Source: Oceanobacter sp. 1_MG-2023
GTDB lineage: Bacteria; Pseudomonadota; Gammaproteobacteria; Pseudomonadales; Oceanobacteraceae
Direction: 5' to 3'
Assembly: GCF_030689025.1 (NCBI RefSeq)
Contig: NZ_JAUYWA010000007.1
Span: 88,205 to 152,204 of the forward strand
DNA length: 64,000 bases
In this document: one piece after another, positions 9,967 to 18,414 of the stretch
Layout of the letters: each line of letters opens with the position of its first letter
How positions within the stretch are numbered: position 1 is the first letter of the stretch
The notes under the pieces: model-generated
What the model was told of the DNA's origin: nothing
Database searches by the model: none
What the model saw: only the letters and a program-made list of their open reading frames with translations
Made by a program: the position numbers and the translations under genes

Positions 9967-11172
9967 TTATGATAAAGATTTTGGTTCATTGGTTTGCAGC
10001 CATGGCAGGGCGACAAGCAGCAGCAGGGTAATGGCGATTACGGGGAAGGTGATCAGGTTGAGTTCGTACCAGCCGTAGAGGTTGAATTGTCTGCCAGCAC
10101 CAAGGGACGCGAGGGCGACGGTGCCAAATACCAGCAAGTCGTTGAGGGCTTGCACCTTGGATTTTTCTTCTGGTCGGTAGGTCTTGGTCAACAGGTTGGT
10201 TGCGCCAATAAAGCCGAAGTTCCAGCCTAAGCCAAGCAAGATTAACGATCCCCAGAAGTGCATCACTTCCATCCCGGACATGGCGGTAGCGGCGGAGGTG
10301 AACAGCAGCATCAGTCCCAGCGCGGTGATCCAGCGGGCACCGAAGCGGCTGATCAATCGGCCGGTAAAAAAGCTGGGAGCAAACATGGCGAGGATGTGCC
10401 ATTGAATGCCGAGGGTGGCTGTGCCGCTACTATGACCTTCGTGCACCATGGCGATCGGGGCGGCAGTCATGATAAAGGACATTAGAGAGTAGGATACTGT
10501 ACCTGCCAGGGCAGCAACGATAAATCCCGGGGTTTTGGCTATTTGCCATAAGGACCGGGTGTGCTCACTGATGTGGCGGCGGCGGGGTGGCGGTAATCGG
10601 AGTGATAGCAAAATGGGAATGGCGAAGAGTGCCAATACGCCCTGGGCAATAAAGCTGGCAGCGAAAGGGGCAGACTCCCAAAGGTTTTGGGTCCAATAAA
10701 CGGTTTGTGGGCCAATAATGGCAGCTGCTAACCCGCCTAGCATAATCAGTGAGATCGCGTTGGCTTTATGGCTGTCAGGTACCAGGTCGGCGGCGGCAAA
10801 GCGGTAGTTTTGGACGCAGGCACCATAAAACCCGGTCAGTCCAAGTGCTGCACAAAAAAGCCAGAATGAGGTGTTGGCAATGGCGCTGGCGGCTAGTGCG
10901 GCGGCCACTACACACACTAAGGTCCCGATCAGGTAGGTGGCTTTGCGTCCGGTATTTTTCATTAACATGGCGACGGGGATCATGGCGAGGGCGACGCCGA
11001 TGCCATACAGGCTGACCGGGAGTGTGGCCAGTGCGGGATCCGGGGTCAGCCGTTGGCCAACTAGGCCACCAATGGAGATGATGATCGGTGCTGAAGAGCC
11101 GCCCAGCGCCTGGGCTGAAAACAGTTTGCCTAGGTTGCGTTGAGTGAAGGCGTCCAGGGTTTTAAGCGACAT
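9967..11172 (-). CDS. major facilitator superfamily transporter
   Basis: Twelve-helix secondary transporter of 401 residues. Hydrophobic segments alternate through the whole length. The loop after helix 2 carries MLMKNTGRKATYLIG, a version of the MFS motif A (GxxxDRxGR[K/R]), and the second half has TGRLISRFGARWITALG at the equivalent place. Substrate unknown: no drug-specific motif C is clear, and no neighbouring gene suggests a pathway. It is transcribed alone, away from the DUF599 gene across a 580-bp gap. Confidence 0.85.
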   Translation of the reverse strand: MSLKTLDAFTQRNLGKLFSAQALGGSSAPIIISIGGLVGQRLTPDPALATLPVSLYGIGVALAMIPVAMLMKNTGRKATYLIGTLVCVVAAALAASAIANTSFWLFCAALGLTGFYGACVQNYRFAAADLVPDSHKANAISLIMLGGLAAAIIGPQTVYWTQNLWESAPFAASFIAQGVLALFAIPILLSLRLPPPRRRHISEHTRSLWQIAKTPGFIVAALAGTVSYSLMSFIMTAAPIAMVHEGHSSGTATLGIQWHILAMFAPSFFTGRLISRFGARWITALGLMLLFTSAATAMSGMEVMHFWGSLILLGLGWNFGFIGATNLLTKTYRPEEKSKVQALNDLLVFGTVALASLGAGRQFNLYGWYELNLITFPVIAITLLLLVALPWLQTNEPKSLS

Positions 11173-11753
11173 ACGGGTATCCAGTCTGGAAGGTGAAATC
11201 GGCCATGTTATGTTGGCGTTGCATTGGCCTGGGTTACCAAGACCTGGTCGCGCTTGGCACGACCTGGGTATTCCATTACCGGGTACGTTTGTGGGAAAGA
11301 CGAACTAGCTCTTTTTAGTTATTGGTGGGGTTGTCGCCGTTCGGTTTTCACGTAGTTGTTTGATTTTGATTCTGCCTGGAATTGCCATAATGATATGCAT
11401 CAAGGAATTTCCTTTATGTAGGGCAATCCTACAAATTTTTGTTGTGTAAATCGGGCAAGAATGATACGAGGTTGTGGCCAGATTGTCAGCCCTGGCATGG
11501 ATTCTGTTGCTGTTATTGAGACAGGGTATCCACTTTTGCAGTCGGATGGTTGGCGTACAGTGAGGTAATGAGGGAGGACCAATAGGCGTTATCTTGTTCT
11601 GATGCAACGGTGTCGTGACCGATCCGACTGGATGGCTTGGCTGGACTTTGTTTGAATGCGCGGCCAGCGTGAATGTTGTGGTTGTCGGACATCAAAGTGG
11701 TGGCAGCCGCTATATTCTGTTTGTATCACTCACAGGTAATAACGAGAAATATT
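11173..11753. other. intergenic region between divergent MFS and DUF599 genes
   Basis: A 581-bp stretch. Two short minus-strand frames are possible but unproven: 11305-11400 (31 residues, AAAGGA eight bases before its ATG, basic, ending ITKKS) and 11513-11692 (59 residues, hydrophilic, no clear ribosome site). A partial direct repeat (GACCTGG at 11249 and again near 11268) lies upstream of the MFS start and might be regulatory. No terminator or RNA gene was recognised. Confidence 0.45.
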
Positions 11754-12509
11754 GTGCATAACATCCCTGAAGATGCCATCAGTTGGTTGAATTGGGCCGC
11801 GCTGGCCTGGTTTTTGTTCTGCTGGATTGTTTATGGGCGCTTTGCCAAGTACATGGCAAAGCGTACCGCTTCTCTGTCATCGGTGATGCATGTACACCGG
11901 ATCAATTGGATGCGACGGCTGCTGATGCGAGAGGTAAGGGTCGGGGATGCGGCCTTGCTGGCCAACGTCGAACGGAATGTTAACTTTTTTGCGTCTTCCT
12001 GTGTGTTGGTGTTGGCGGGTTTGTTGACGGCTATGTCGGCGGTGAACGAAATTCAGGATGTCTTGCTGGAAATTTCTTTTGTTACCCCTGACAGTCTGTT
12101 GGCCATGGAATTGAAGGTCGGGGTCATGATTGGCGTATTTATTTATGCTTTCTTTACCTTTACCTGGTCGATGCGGCAGTTTGGTTTTGCTTCGGTCTTG
12201 ATTGGGGCAGCACCGTTCCCTAATGACAAAACCGTAACGGCGGCCGAACGGCGCAGTTTTGCTATTTATGCTGCCAAGGTGATCGATCAGGCTGGCCACA
12301 GTTATAACAACGGCTTGCGAGCTTTTTATTTTTCGCTGGCGTTGTTGTTGTGGTTTGTCAATGTCTGGTTGTTTTTGGCCAGTGCCGCAACGGTGGTATT
12401 TATTCTGTATGAACGGGAGTTTTTATCCAGTTCATTAAAAGCATTAAAGATGGTTGAAAATGTTGGTGAAAAACTGACTCGGGATGACAAGGAATTGTCG
12501 AACTATTGA
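11754..12509 (+). CDS. DUF599 family membrane protein
   Basis: Integral membrane protein of unknown function, 251 residues from the GTG at 11754. Its features fit DUF599: an N-terminal helix (WAALAWFLFCWIVYGRFA), a basic loop with MHVHRINWMRRLLMRE, then ERNVNFFASSCVLVLAGL, and two further helices. The frame stays open upstream to 11673, but that portion does not resemble the family, whose members start just before the first helix. The following fkpA-like gene is 67 bp downstream on the same strand and might be co-transcribed. Confidence 0.8.
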   Translation: MHNIPEDAISWLNWAALAWFLFCWIVYGRFAKYMAKRTASLSSVMHVHRINWMRRLLMREVRVGDAALLANVERNVNFFASSCVLVLAGLLTAMSAVNEIQDVLLEISFVTPDSLLAMELKVGVMIGVFIYAFFTFTWSMRQFGFASVLIGAAPFPNDKTVTAAERRSFAIYAAKVIDQAGHSYNNGLRAFYFSLALLLWFVNVWLFLASAATVVFILYEREFLSSSLKALKMVENVGEKLTRDDKELSNY

Positions 12510-12576
12510 TTCCTGTGGCCGAGTGGCTGATGAGTCGCTTATGATTCGGGTCCACTATTGATAAACGGATGGAATA

Positions 12577-13050
12577 ATGCTGGATATACTTCTGGTTGCA
12601 GTGATTGCCGGTTTGCTGGGTTATGCCTTGCGTCGTGCGGGGGTTGGCAGTAAAGGGGCGGATGAAAATATCGCGCTGGGAGATGCCTTTCTGGCAAAGA
12701 ACGGAGCGGAAGACGGCGTTGTCTCGACCGCCTCGGGTTTGCAATACAAGGTGTTAAAACCGGGTAATGGTGGTGAGCACCCAGCCGCCAGTAGCAAGGT
12801 AACAGTGCATTATCATGGTACCTTACTGAACGGTACTGTCTTTGATAGCTCGGTTGAGCGTGGAGAAACCATCAGTTTTCGTTTGAATCAGGTGATTCCT
12901 GGTTGGACGGAAGGTGTGCAGTTGATGACCGTTGGCCAGAAGAATATCTTTTATATCCCGTCAGAGCTGGGCTATGGCAAACGCCGTGCTGGCCGGATCG
13001 AACCGGGCAGCCTGCTGATATTCGAAGTGGAATTGCTCGGTATAGAGTAG
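12577..13050 (+). CDS. membrane-anchored FKBP-type peptidyl-prolyl isomerase
   Basis: Prolyl cis/trans isomerase of 157 residues. An N-terminal hydrophobic segment (about 2-18) probably anchors it in the inner membrane with the catalytic domain outside. A linker is followed by the FKBP domain from about residue 50: GLQYKVLKPGNG, VTVHYHGTLLNGTVFDSS, VIPGWTEGVQLM, and the final EPGSLLIFEVELLGI. The aromatic and Asp pocket residues (Tyr, Phe-Asp, Trp) are present. It is smaller than FkpA/Mip because the N-terminal dimerisation domain is missing; closest in form to FklB-like proteins with an added anchor. Confidence 0.9.
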   Translation: MLDILLVAVIAGLLGYALRRAGVGSKGADENIALGDAFLAKNGAEDGVVSTASGLQYKVLKPGNGGEHPAASSKVTVHYHGTLLNGTVFDSSVERGETISFRLNQVIPGWTEGVQLMTVGQKNIFYIPSELGYGKRRAGRIEPGSLLIFEVELLGIE

Positions 13051-13101
13051 GGATTGGTTCTGTCGGTGTTTTTGTCCTGTTCTTGTCAGCTCCATCTAAA
13101 G

Positions 13102-13137
13102 CAAAACCGGCTCGCCTGTATGGGCGAGCCGGTTTTG
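13102..13137. terminator. bidirectional terminator between FKBP gene and nhaA
   Basis: AAAACCGGCTCGCC (13103-13116) pairs perfectly with GGCGAGCCGGTTTT (13123-13136) around a 6-nt loop. A-rich and T-rich ends allow it to serve both convergent genes. Confidence 0.85.
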
Positions 13138-13142
13138 ACCAT

Positions 13143-13174
13143 CTATCAGACTATCAGACTATCAGACTATCAGG
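13143..13174. repeat. four tandem 8-bp repeats over the nhaA stop codon
   Basis: CTATCAGA occurs at 13143, 13151 and 13159, followed by CTATCAGG at 13167. Read on the minus strand, the unit TGATAGTC is out of step with the codon, so it supplies stops in all three frames right where nhaA ends (stop at 13170-13172). Confidence 0.95.
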
Positions 13175-14396
13175 CTTTGTTTTGTGCTTCTGACTCAGCC
13201 GGTTTGCCCAGGCTTTTGTTCAGAACCATATAACCAAGGATGCCGGAAGCAATCGAGCCAATCAGAATCCCCAAGCGCTCATCGAAAGTGTTTTCGATAC
13301 CGCCACCGTCCTCAAAGGCCAACGAGCCGATAAACAAACTCATGGTAAAGCCGACGCCACACAATGCGGCGGTGCCGTAGAGTGTTGTCCAGGAGACGTT
13401 GCTAGGCAGTTTGGTCCAACCGATCTTGATGGCCAGCCAGCAGAACGCAAAGATCCCTAGTTGTTTACCGATGAACAGGCCTGCGGCAATCCCGACCGGG
13501 ATTGGGTGTAGCAGTTGATCCATGCCGATGCCGGTGAGGTTGAGGCCCGCGTTGGCAAAGGCAAAAACGGGTAAGATGAAGAACGCAACGACCGGGTGCA
13601 AGTCTTTTTCCAGTTGGTGGGCCGGTGAGTAACCAGGCTGGCGATCAAGTTTCATTGGTACGAACATCGCCAACATGATGCCCGACAGGGTGGCGTGTAC
13701 ACCGGATTTCAGCATCGAAACCCACATGATGGCTCCCAAGAGCATGTAGACACTTTTGGAGGCTACTTGAAGCCGGTTCACCATGAATAGTATCGGCAAG
13801 CACAAGGCGATGACGCTGAGTGCCGTCAGGGAAATGTTGTCGGTATAAAACACGGCGATAATGATAATGGCGCCAATATCGTCAAAGATGGCCAGAGATG
13901 TCAGGAATATCTTGATGCTGGTCGGGACGCGAGAGCCCAATAACATCAAAATACCGAGAGCAAAAGCAATATCCGTGGCTGCCGGGATAGCCCAACCCTG
14001 AATATCCAACTCATTTTTGTGATTGAACGCGATGTAGATCACCGCAGGTACGAACATGCCGCCCAAGGCACCGATGCCTGGCAAGACAACGTTGCGTTTG
14101 TCGCGTAATTCACCTTCGAGCCATTCGTATTTCAGCTCCAGACCTACCATAAAGAAGAAGATAGCCATCAGGCCATCGTTAATCCAAAGCAGCAGGGGTT
14201 TGGCAATATGCAGCGCGCCAATATGGACTTCTACCGGAGTGTCCAGTAGCAGATTGTAAAACGGTTCCAGTGGAGTATTGGCAAAGATGATCGCCATCAG
14301 TGCGGCAAACATCAGCAACAGACCGCTGGCGGATTCCATCTTGAAAAAACTGTTCAAGCTGTTCAGTGATTTCGGCAAGAGTGAGGATATGTTCAT
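13170..14396 (-). CDS. nhaA: Na+/H+ antiporter NhaA
   Basis: Exchanges cytosolic sodium for protons and controls pH and salt homeostasis at the inner membrane. The 408-residue protein has the expected multi-helix pattern; the ion-binding aspartates are in AIFDDIGAIIII (the Asp pair of helix V), and PAATDIAFALGIL holds the conserved Thr-Asp of the broken helix IV. Near the N-terminus are FFMVGLELKYE and LPGIGALGG. No nhaR regulator adjoins it. The 3' end lies inside a tandem repeat and shares a bidirectional terminator with the convergent FKBP gene. Confidence 0.97.
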   Translation of the reverse strand: MNISSLLPKSLNSLNSFFKMESASGLLLMFAALMAIIFANTPLEPFYNLLLDTPVEVHIGALHIAKPLLLWINDGLMAIFFFMVGLELKYEWLEGELRDKRNVVLPGIGALGGMFVPAVIYIAFNHKNELDIQGWAIPAATDIAFALGILMLLGSRVPTSIKIFLTSLAIFDDIGAIIIIAVFYTDNISLTALSVIALCLPILFMVNRLQVASKSVYMLLGAIMWVSMLKSGVHATLSGIMLAMFVPMKLDRQPGYSPAHQLEKDLHPVVAFFILPVFAFANAGLNLTGIGMDQLLHPIPVGIAAGLFIGKQLGIFAFCWLAIKIGWTKLPSNVSWTTLYGTAALCGVGFTMSLFIGSLAFEDGGGIENTFDERLGILIGSIASGILGYMVLNKSLGKPAESEAQNKA

Positions 14397-14653
14397 AGGT
14401 AATGAATAGGCTTCCTGTCGTTCAGAGGTGTCTACATTATCATTTTGCTTGTCTGTCGGGCCAGCATGATCGGATATAAATATTCGATCTGGAAGGAGTT
14501 TTTACGTTGGATTTGATTTCTTGTAAATTTGAATAATCAACTGTTAATTCAGGGGTTTAGCGGATTAAGTCAAGCTGGGTTAATATGTCATCTTTGTACG
14601 ATCCACCGAAGGTGTTGGCGGGTTGGAATATTACAGATTTTGGAATTGTCATT

Positions 14654-15577
14654 ATGCTTACCGAAAAAATCCGCAACAGGGAAAGTGGCATCGTGTTGTA
14701 CGGCATCGTGCCACCGAAAAAAGGTACGGAGCCAGCCCGGATTGCAGAGATCGCTGAGCTGCAAATCCAGCGCATGCAGTCATTGCCTATCGATGGTCTG
14801 GTGCTGTACGACATTCAGGACGAAGAATCACGAACCGCCGAGAAGCGGCCTTTTCCGTTTATCGAAACCCTGGATTGTTTTGACTACAGCCGCCAACAGC
14901 TGGCAGCGCTGACCGTACCCAAAATCATTTATCGCGCCGCTGGCAAGTATCCAGGCGAGCAATTGAGTGCGTTTCTCCAGCAGGTCTCTGCGACAGATAA
15001 TCTGACTGTCTTTGTTGGTGCTGCCTCAAAAGACCAGTCGGTCACCATGACCATGTCTGAAGCTTACCAGTTAAAGCAGCAGGTTCGGCCGGATGTCCTG
15101 CTGGGAGGTGTGATGATTCCTGAGCGCCATCGGGCCAAGGGTGATGAGCATCTGCGTGTTTTTGAAAAGATTCGCCAGGGCTGTTCGTTTTTTATCTCCC
15201 AGGGGGTTTACGACTTGCAGGCATCGAAGGATTTTTTGTCTGACTATTATTACGCTGGTAAAGCCCAGGGAATCGATCTGGTGCCGGTAATCTTTACCTT
15301 GACGCCCTGTGGGTCTGTGCAGACGCTGAATTTCATGAAATGGCTGGGGATCAGTATTCCACGCTGGCTGGAGAATGAGCTGCTGCACGCTCACGATATT
15401 CTTGAGCAATCGGTCAATTATTCTGAAGCTAACTGGCGCGAGCTCAAGGCTTTTGCGGATACTCTGGGGGTGCCGGTGGGATGCAATATCGAAAGTGTTG
15501 CTGTACGCAAGGTCGAAGTAGAAGCGGCTATTGAGTTACTGAACCGGGTGTCGCGACCGGCTCCGTCCGTATCCTGA
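14654..15577 (+). CDS. methylenetetrahydrofolate reductase-like protein
   Basis: About 307 residues if the ATG at 14654 is used (MLTEKIRNRESG). The frame also has an ATG at 14585; neither has a clear ribosome site, and the extra 23 residues do not look conserved. The sequence VLYGIVPPKKGT, LPIDGLVLYDIQDEESRT, RPFPFIETLD and GGVMIPERHRAKGDEH resembles the MTHFR-fold proteins known from actinobacteria (Rv2172c-like) more than classical flavin-dependent MetF. It may act in one-carbon metabolism; the reaction is inferred only. It stands alone, with no met genes nearby. The C-terminal part contains CxxESVAVRKVEVEAAIEL-like helices, as in that family. Confidence 0.72.
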   Translation: MLTEKIRNRESGIVLYGIVPPKKGTEPARIAEIAELQIQRMQSLPIDGLVLYDIQDEESRTAEKRPFPFIETLDCFDYSRQQLAALTVPKIIYRAAGKYPGEQLSAFLQQVSATDNLTVFVGAASKDQSVTMTMSEAYQLKQQVRPDVLLGGVMIPERHRAKGDEHLRVFEKIRQGCSFFISQGVYDLQASKDFLSDYYYAGKAQGIDLVPVIFTLTPCGSVQTLNFMKWLGISIPRWLENELLHAHDILEQSVNYSEANWRELKAFADTLGVPVGCNIESVAVRKVEVEAAIELLNRVSRPAPSVS

Positions 15578-16353
15578 GCTGGTTCTGCCCTGATGCCATT
15601 TGAGTTGACTCATTCGTACCCTGAGAGCTGGTTCTGTCCGCTGAACCAGCTCTGTCGATGACGCCGAAGCTGACCGGTTCGCCGATGAATCCGGAGTGGC
15701 CTTGTGTAAGAGCTTAGCGTTGGGGATCGATAGGGGTGACAGGAGGTCTGGAATTGGGTTGATCCTGCGTTGTAGCTGGAATCACGGAGCTTGCTTTGTT
15801 GGTCGGCTGGCGAGGGCCAAAACGAGGGGCAGGCAGGCTAGGGGTTCGAAGAGCACGATGCGCCTGAAGTCGAGAATTGGGTTTGGTCATGTCGATTCCT
15901 GTTCAGTCTGGATGGGGCCAGGCTCTGTCAATGAACCTTGGTTCGGTTGTTAAACACCGGATAACCAATGCGAACATTGCGATGTCTGCTGTTACTGATG
16001 TGGTTGTTTTTCCGGTCTGCTTTGCCTCATCCGTGGGCCGTTGGGCATCCTGTCAGCGCCCCAGTCTATCATAGTTGAGCACTCTATAATTAGGGTTTGC
16101 CGCGACAGCTTGCCTGATAACGGCTTTCTGCCGGTGAATCAATCGCCATTGACTGCATGGATTTCAGCGTGGTCTCTGCCGGATGCCTGCCAGGAATCAC
16201 CGTGTGCGATGTTGCCTGGTGGGGTTGCATAAACGCTATTTGTGACTGGGTTGAAGGTATTAGAGGGTATTAAATGCCTGTCAATCTTTATTTTTTCTGG
16301 CTTTGTCGTTATGGTCGAAAGCCAAATATGACCTGTTCGGGACAGAAATTATC
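15578..16353. other. 776-bp gap without recognisable genes
   Basis: Apart from the stem-loop at 15624-15653, I see no coding signal. Two short plus-strand frames (15696-15953 and 15877-16074) have Arg/Gly/Cys/Trp-heavy translations typical of chance frames. No tRNA, repeat array or mobile-element end was found. The last 100 bases before the rhodanese gene are AT-richer and probably hold its promoter. Confidence 0.55.
15624..15653. terminator. perfect 11-bp inverted repeat downstream of the MTHFR-like gene
   Basis: AGAGCTGGTTC (15624-15634) and GAACCAGCTCT (15643-15653) flank an 8-nt loop. There is no T tract, so it could be an RNA 3'-end stabiliser or a factor-dependent stop rather than a classical terminator. 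A partial copy (GAGCTGGTTCTG) occurs at about 15577-15588. Confidence 0.5.
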
Positions 16354-16680
16354 ATGGAAAAACTCTGGTTGGCGGTGCTGTTGGTATTGGGGTCAACATT
16401 GACGATGGCGGACACCATTTTTGTGGATGTGCGTACTGATGAAGAATATCAGCAGGATCATCTCACCGGTGCTGCCCATATTCCTTTTCAGCAAATAGCC
16501 GAAAGAATAGGCCAGTTGCAGCTGCAGAAAGATGATCAGGTTGTGCTGTACTGTCGTTCCGGGCGTCGCGCCAGTATTGCTGCCGATACCCTGGATGGTA
16601 TGGGATTTACTAATATCAAGAATATCAAGACATTGAGCAGTGCCCGGGCATACCGGAGCGAATTGCTCGACAAGCCTTGA
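16354..16680 (+). CDS. periplasmic rhodanese-like sulfurtransferase (PspE type)
   Basis: A 108-residue single-domain rhodanese. Residues 1-19 form a signal peptide (hydrophobic LAVLLVLGSTLTMA, cut before DTIF). The catalytic cysteine is in YCRSGRRAS, the six-residue active-site loop of thiosulfate sulfurtransferases; VDVRTDEEYQQDHLTGAAHIP is the N-terminal rhodanese signature. The size and export signal match PspE/GlpE-like periplasmic proteins, though no psp genes are near. A longer in-frame start at 16303 would bury the signal peptide and is unlikely. Confidence 0.88.
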   Translation: MEKLWLAVLLVLGSTLTMADTIFVDVRTDEEYQQDHLTGAAHIPFQQIAERIGQLQLQKDDQVVLYCRSGRRASIAADTLDGMGFTNIKNIKTLSSARAYRSELLDKP

Positions 16681-16747
16681 GTCGATGGCTGGCAGCTGCA
16701 TGTAGTCTTTTACAATGAATTCACCTTCGACTGCCAAGCGACCTGCC

Positions 16748-16791
16748 AAGCCACCGACGAATGCTGCACTGCAGCTGTTGGTGGCTTTTGT
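16748..16791. terminator. possible terminator between convergent rhodanese and dusA genes
   Basis: AAGCCACC (16748-16755) pairs with GGTGGCTT (16780-16787), with an inner hairpin GCTGC/GCAGC in the loop, followed by only TTTTG. The T tract is weak, so this is tentative. Confidence 0.45.
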
Positions 16792-16801
16792 GGTTGCCTG
16801 T

Positions 16802-17785
16802 TTATGTCTGCTCGACAAAGGCGAGAGCTTGCTCCATGACTTCCGGTCCAGAGCCTTTTTTGTAGGCATTTTCACTAAGATGTCGGCGATATAAACGAGC
16901 ACCTTTCTGGGCATTGAACAGCCCCAGTGTGTGGCGGCTGATATGGCTTAATGTGGCGCCGAGGCTGAGTTGCTCTTCAATATACGGGTAGAGGCTGCGA
17001 ATAATGTCCGCTTTTGACATCGGGCCGGTGCTGTCGGGTGTTGTGTCGAAATACAAGCGGTCAACGTCCAGCAAAATGCCAGGGTTCTGGTAAGCCTCCC
17101 GGCCAATCATGACACCATCGATATGTTGCAGGCTCTGTAACGACTCATCGTGGGTTTTCAAACCGCCGTTTAACAGAATATCCAGATGCGGAAATTCCTG
17201 CTTCAGGCGATAAACATAGTCGTATTTCAGTGGCGGCACTTCGCGGTTTTCCTTGGGGGAAAGCCCCTGCAAAACCGCTTTGCGGGCGTGCACAATAAAC
17301 ACCTCACAGCCTGCTTCGGCGACGGTGGCGACAAAGTCGCGCATATGGTCATAGCTGTCCTGATCGTCGATACCGATTCGGTGTTTGACTGTGACCGGAA
17401 TGGAGCAGTGGTCTTGCATGGCCTTGACGCAGTCGGCGACCAGTTGCGGATGACCCATCAGGCAAGCGCCAATCATGTTGTTCTGTACCCGGTCGCTGGG
17501 GCAGCCGACATTCAGGTTCACTTCATCGTAACCCCAGTCTTCAGCAAAACGAGCGCATTGGGCCAGCTCGTCCGGATTGCTGCCGCCCAATTGCAAGGCA
17601 ATCGGGTGCTCGATGTCGTTGTACTGTAAAAAGCGTTCACGGTTGCCATGAATCAGGGCGCCGGTAGTAACCATCTCGGTGTACAACAGTGCTTGTCTGG
17701 ACAGGTGGCGCCAGAAATAACGGCAATGACGATCGGACCAGTCCATCATCGGGGCGGTGCTGAAGCGGCGATTCAGTGTCCTCAT
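16802..17785 (-). CDS. dusA: tRNA-dihydrouridine(20/20a) synthase DusA
   Basis: FMN- and NADPH-dependent reduction of uridines in the tRNA D-loop. The 327-residue protein begins with [20 protein letters not shown], the DusA-specific opening, and has the catalytic Cys95 in [20 protein letters not shown] and [16 protein letters not shown]. These features separate DusA from DusB and DusC. Its start overlaps the hflD stop (ATGA), making it the last gene of the mnmA-hflD-dusA unit. Confidence 0.96.
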   Translation of the reverse strand: MRTLNRRFSTAPMMDWSDRHCRYFWRHLSRQALLYTEMVTTGALIHGNRERFLQYNDIEHPIALQLGGSNPDELAQCARFAEDWGYDEVNLNVGCPSDRVQNNMIGACLMGHPQLVADCVKAMQDHCSIPVTVKHRIGIDDQDSYDHMRDFVATVAEAGCEVFIVHARKAVLQGLSPKENREVPPLKYDYVYRLKQEFPHLDILLNGGLKTHDESLQSLQHIDGVMIGREAYQNPGILLDVDRLYFDTTPDSTGPMSKADIIRSLYPYIEEQLSLGATLSHISRHTLGLFNAQKGARLYRRHLSENAYKKGSGPEVMEQALAFVEQT

Positions 17786-18414
17786 TCGCTGTTGCCCGGT
17801 CGTGATAATTGCGCCAGGGCGTTGAGGTATTGTTTACGGCGCAGTAGCAGATGCCAGCGGCGTCCGCCTACCTGGCGCCAAAGGATGGCTGCCCGGATGC
17901 CAGATAACAGCAGCGCCCGTACCTTGTTGGCGGTGTGTTCGTTTTGCAGGTGCATCGGGTCACCGGTGACATGAATGCGGAAGCTGAGGTTGCTGAGGGT
18001 TTGCTTGTAGAGCTCGGCCAGAGCGGAAATGGTGTTTTCGTGGCTGATGGAAAAGTGATCCACCTGGCGAGATGCTTGCTGGATGCCATTGCCGAGCGCT
18101 GCAATCATATCGTGGTTGCGGCGCAGTTTGCTTTCCAGGTGCAATATGGCGACGGTGTAGCGGGTGATATCGGGGCTGAGGCTGTCTCCCTTGCCGGATG
18201 CCAGCGTTTGCAGGGTGTTGATGCCGAGCTGCAGGCTGTGGCTGGGGTCGCCGTAGATGTCATCAAATGACTCCGGATTCTGTTCAAACAGACTGGCCAG
18301 GAGTGGCGTAGCATCGCTGATGGAGGTATCTCCGGTACGAGCCAGCTGCTCTACCAGAGTGGCGGCCTGAACGACGGCGGCAATGGCAATGGCTTGCTGA
18401 CGGCGGTCAGTCAT
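17782..18414 (-). CDS. hflD: high-frequency lysogenization protein HflD
   Basis: Peripheral membrane protein known in E. coli to bind phage lambda CII; its housekeeping role is unknown. From the ATG at 18414 it has 210 residues, starting with [31 protein letters not shown] sequence typical of HflD. The predicted fold is all helical. It follows mnmA with an 8-bp overlap, the standard mnmA-hflD arrangement, and overlaps dusA by four bases. A longer in-frame start exists inside mnmA but adds no family-like sequence. Confidence 0.93.
   Translation of the reverse strand: MTDRRQQAIAIAAVVQAATLVEQLARTGDTSISDATPLLASLFEQNPESFDDIYGDPSHSLQLGINTLQTLASGKGDSLSPDITRYTVAILHLESKLRRNHDMIAALGNGIQQASRQVDHFSISHENTISALAELYKQTLSNLSFRIHVTGDPMHLQNEHTANKVRALLLSGIRAAILWRQVGGRRWHLLLRRKQYLNALAQLSRPGNSE

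Noticed and set aside
9846..10031. 61-codon plus-strand frame between VanZ-like and MFS genes
   Set aside because: No ribosome site, extends antisense into the MFS gene, no family likeness.
11305..11607. 100-codon minus-strand frame
   Set aside because: Only its last 31 codons have a credible start; the upstream part is low in protein-like features.
15696..15953. 85-codon plus-strand frame in the long gap
   Set aside because: Composition rich in Arg, Gly, Cys and Trp, no ribosome site, no likeness to known proteins.
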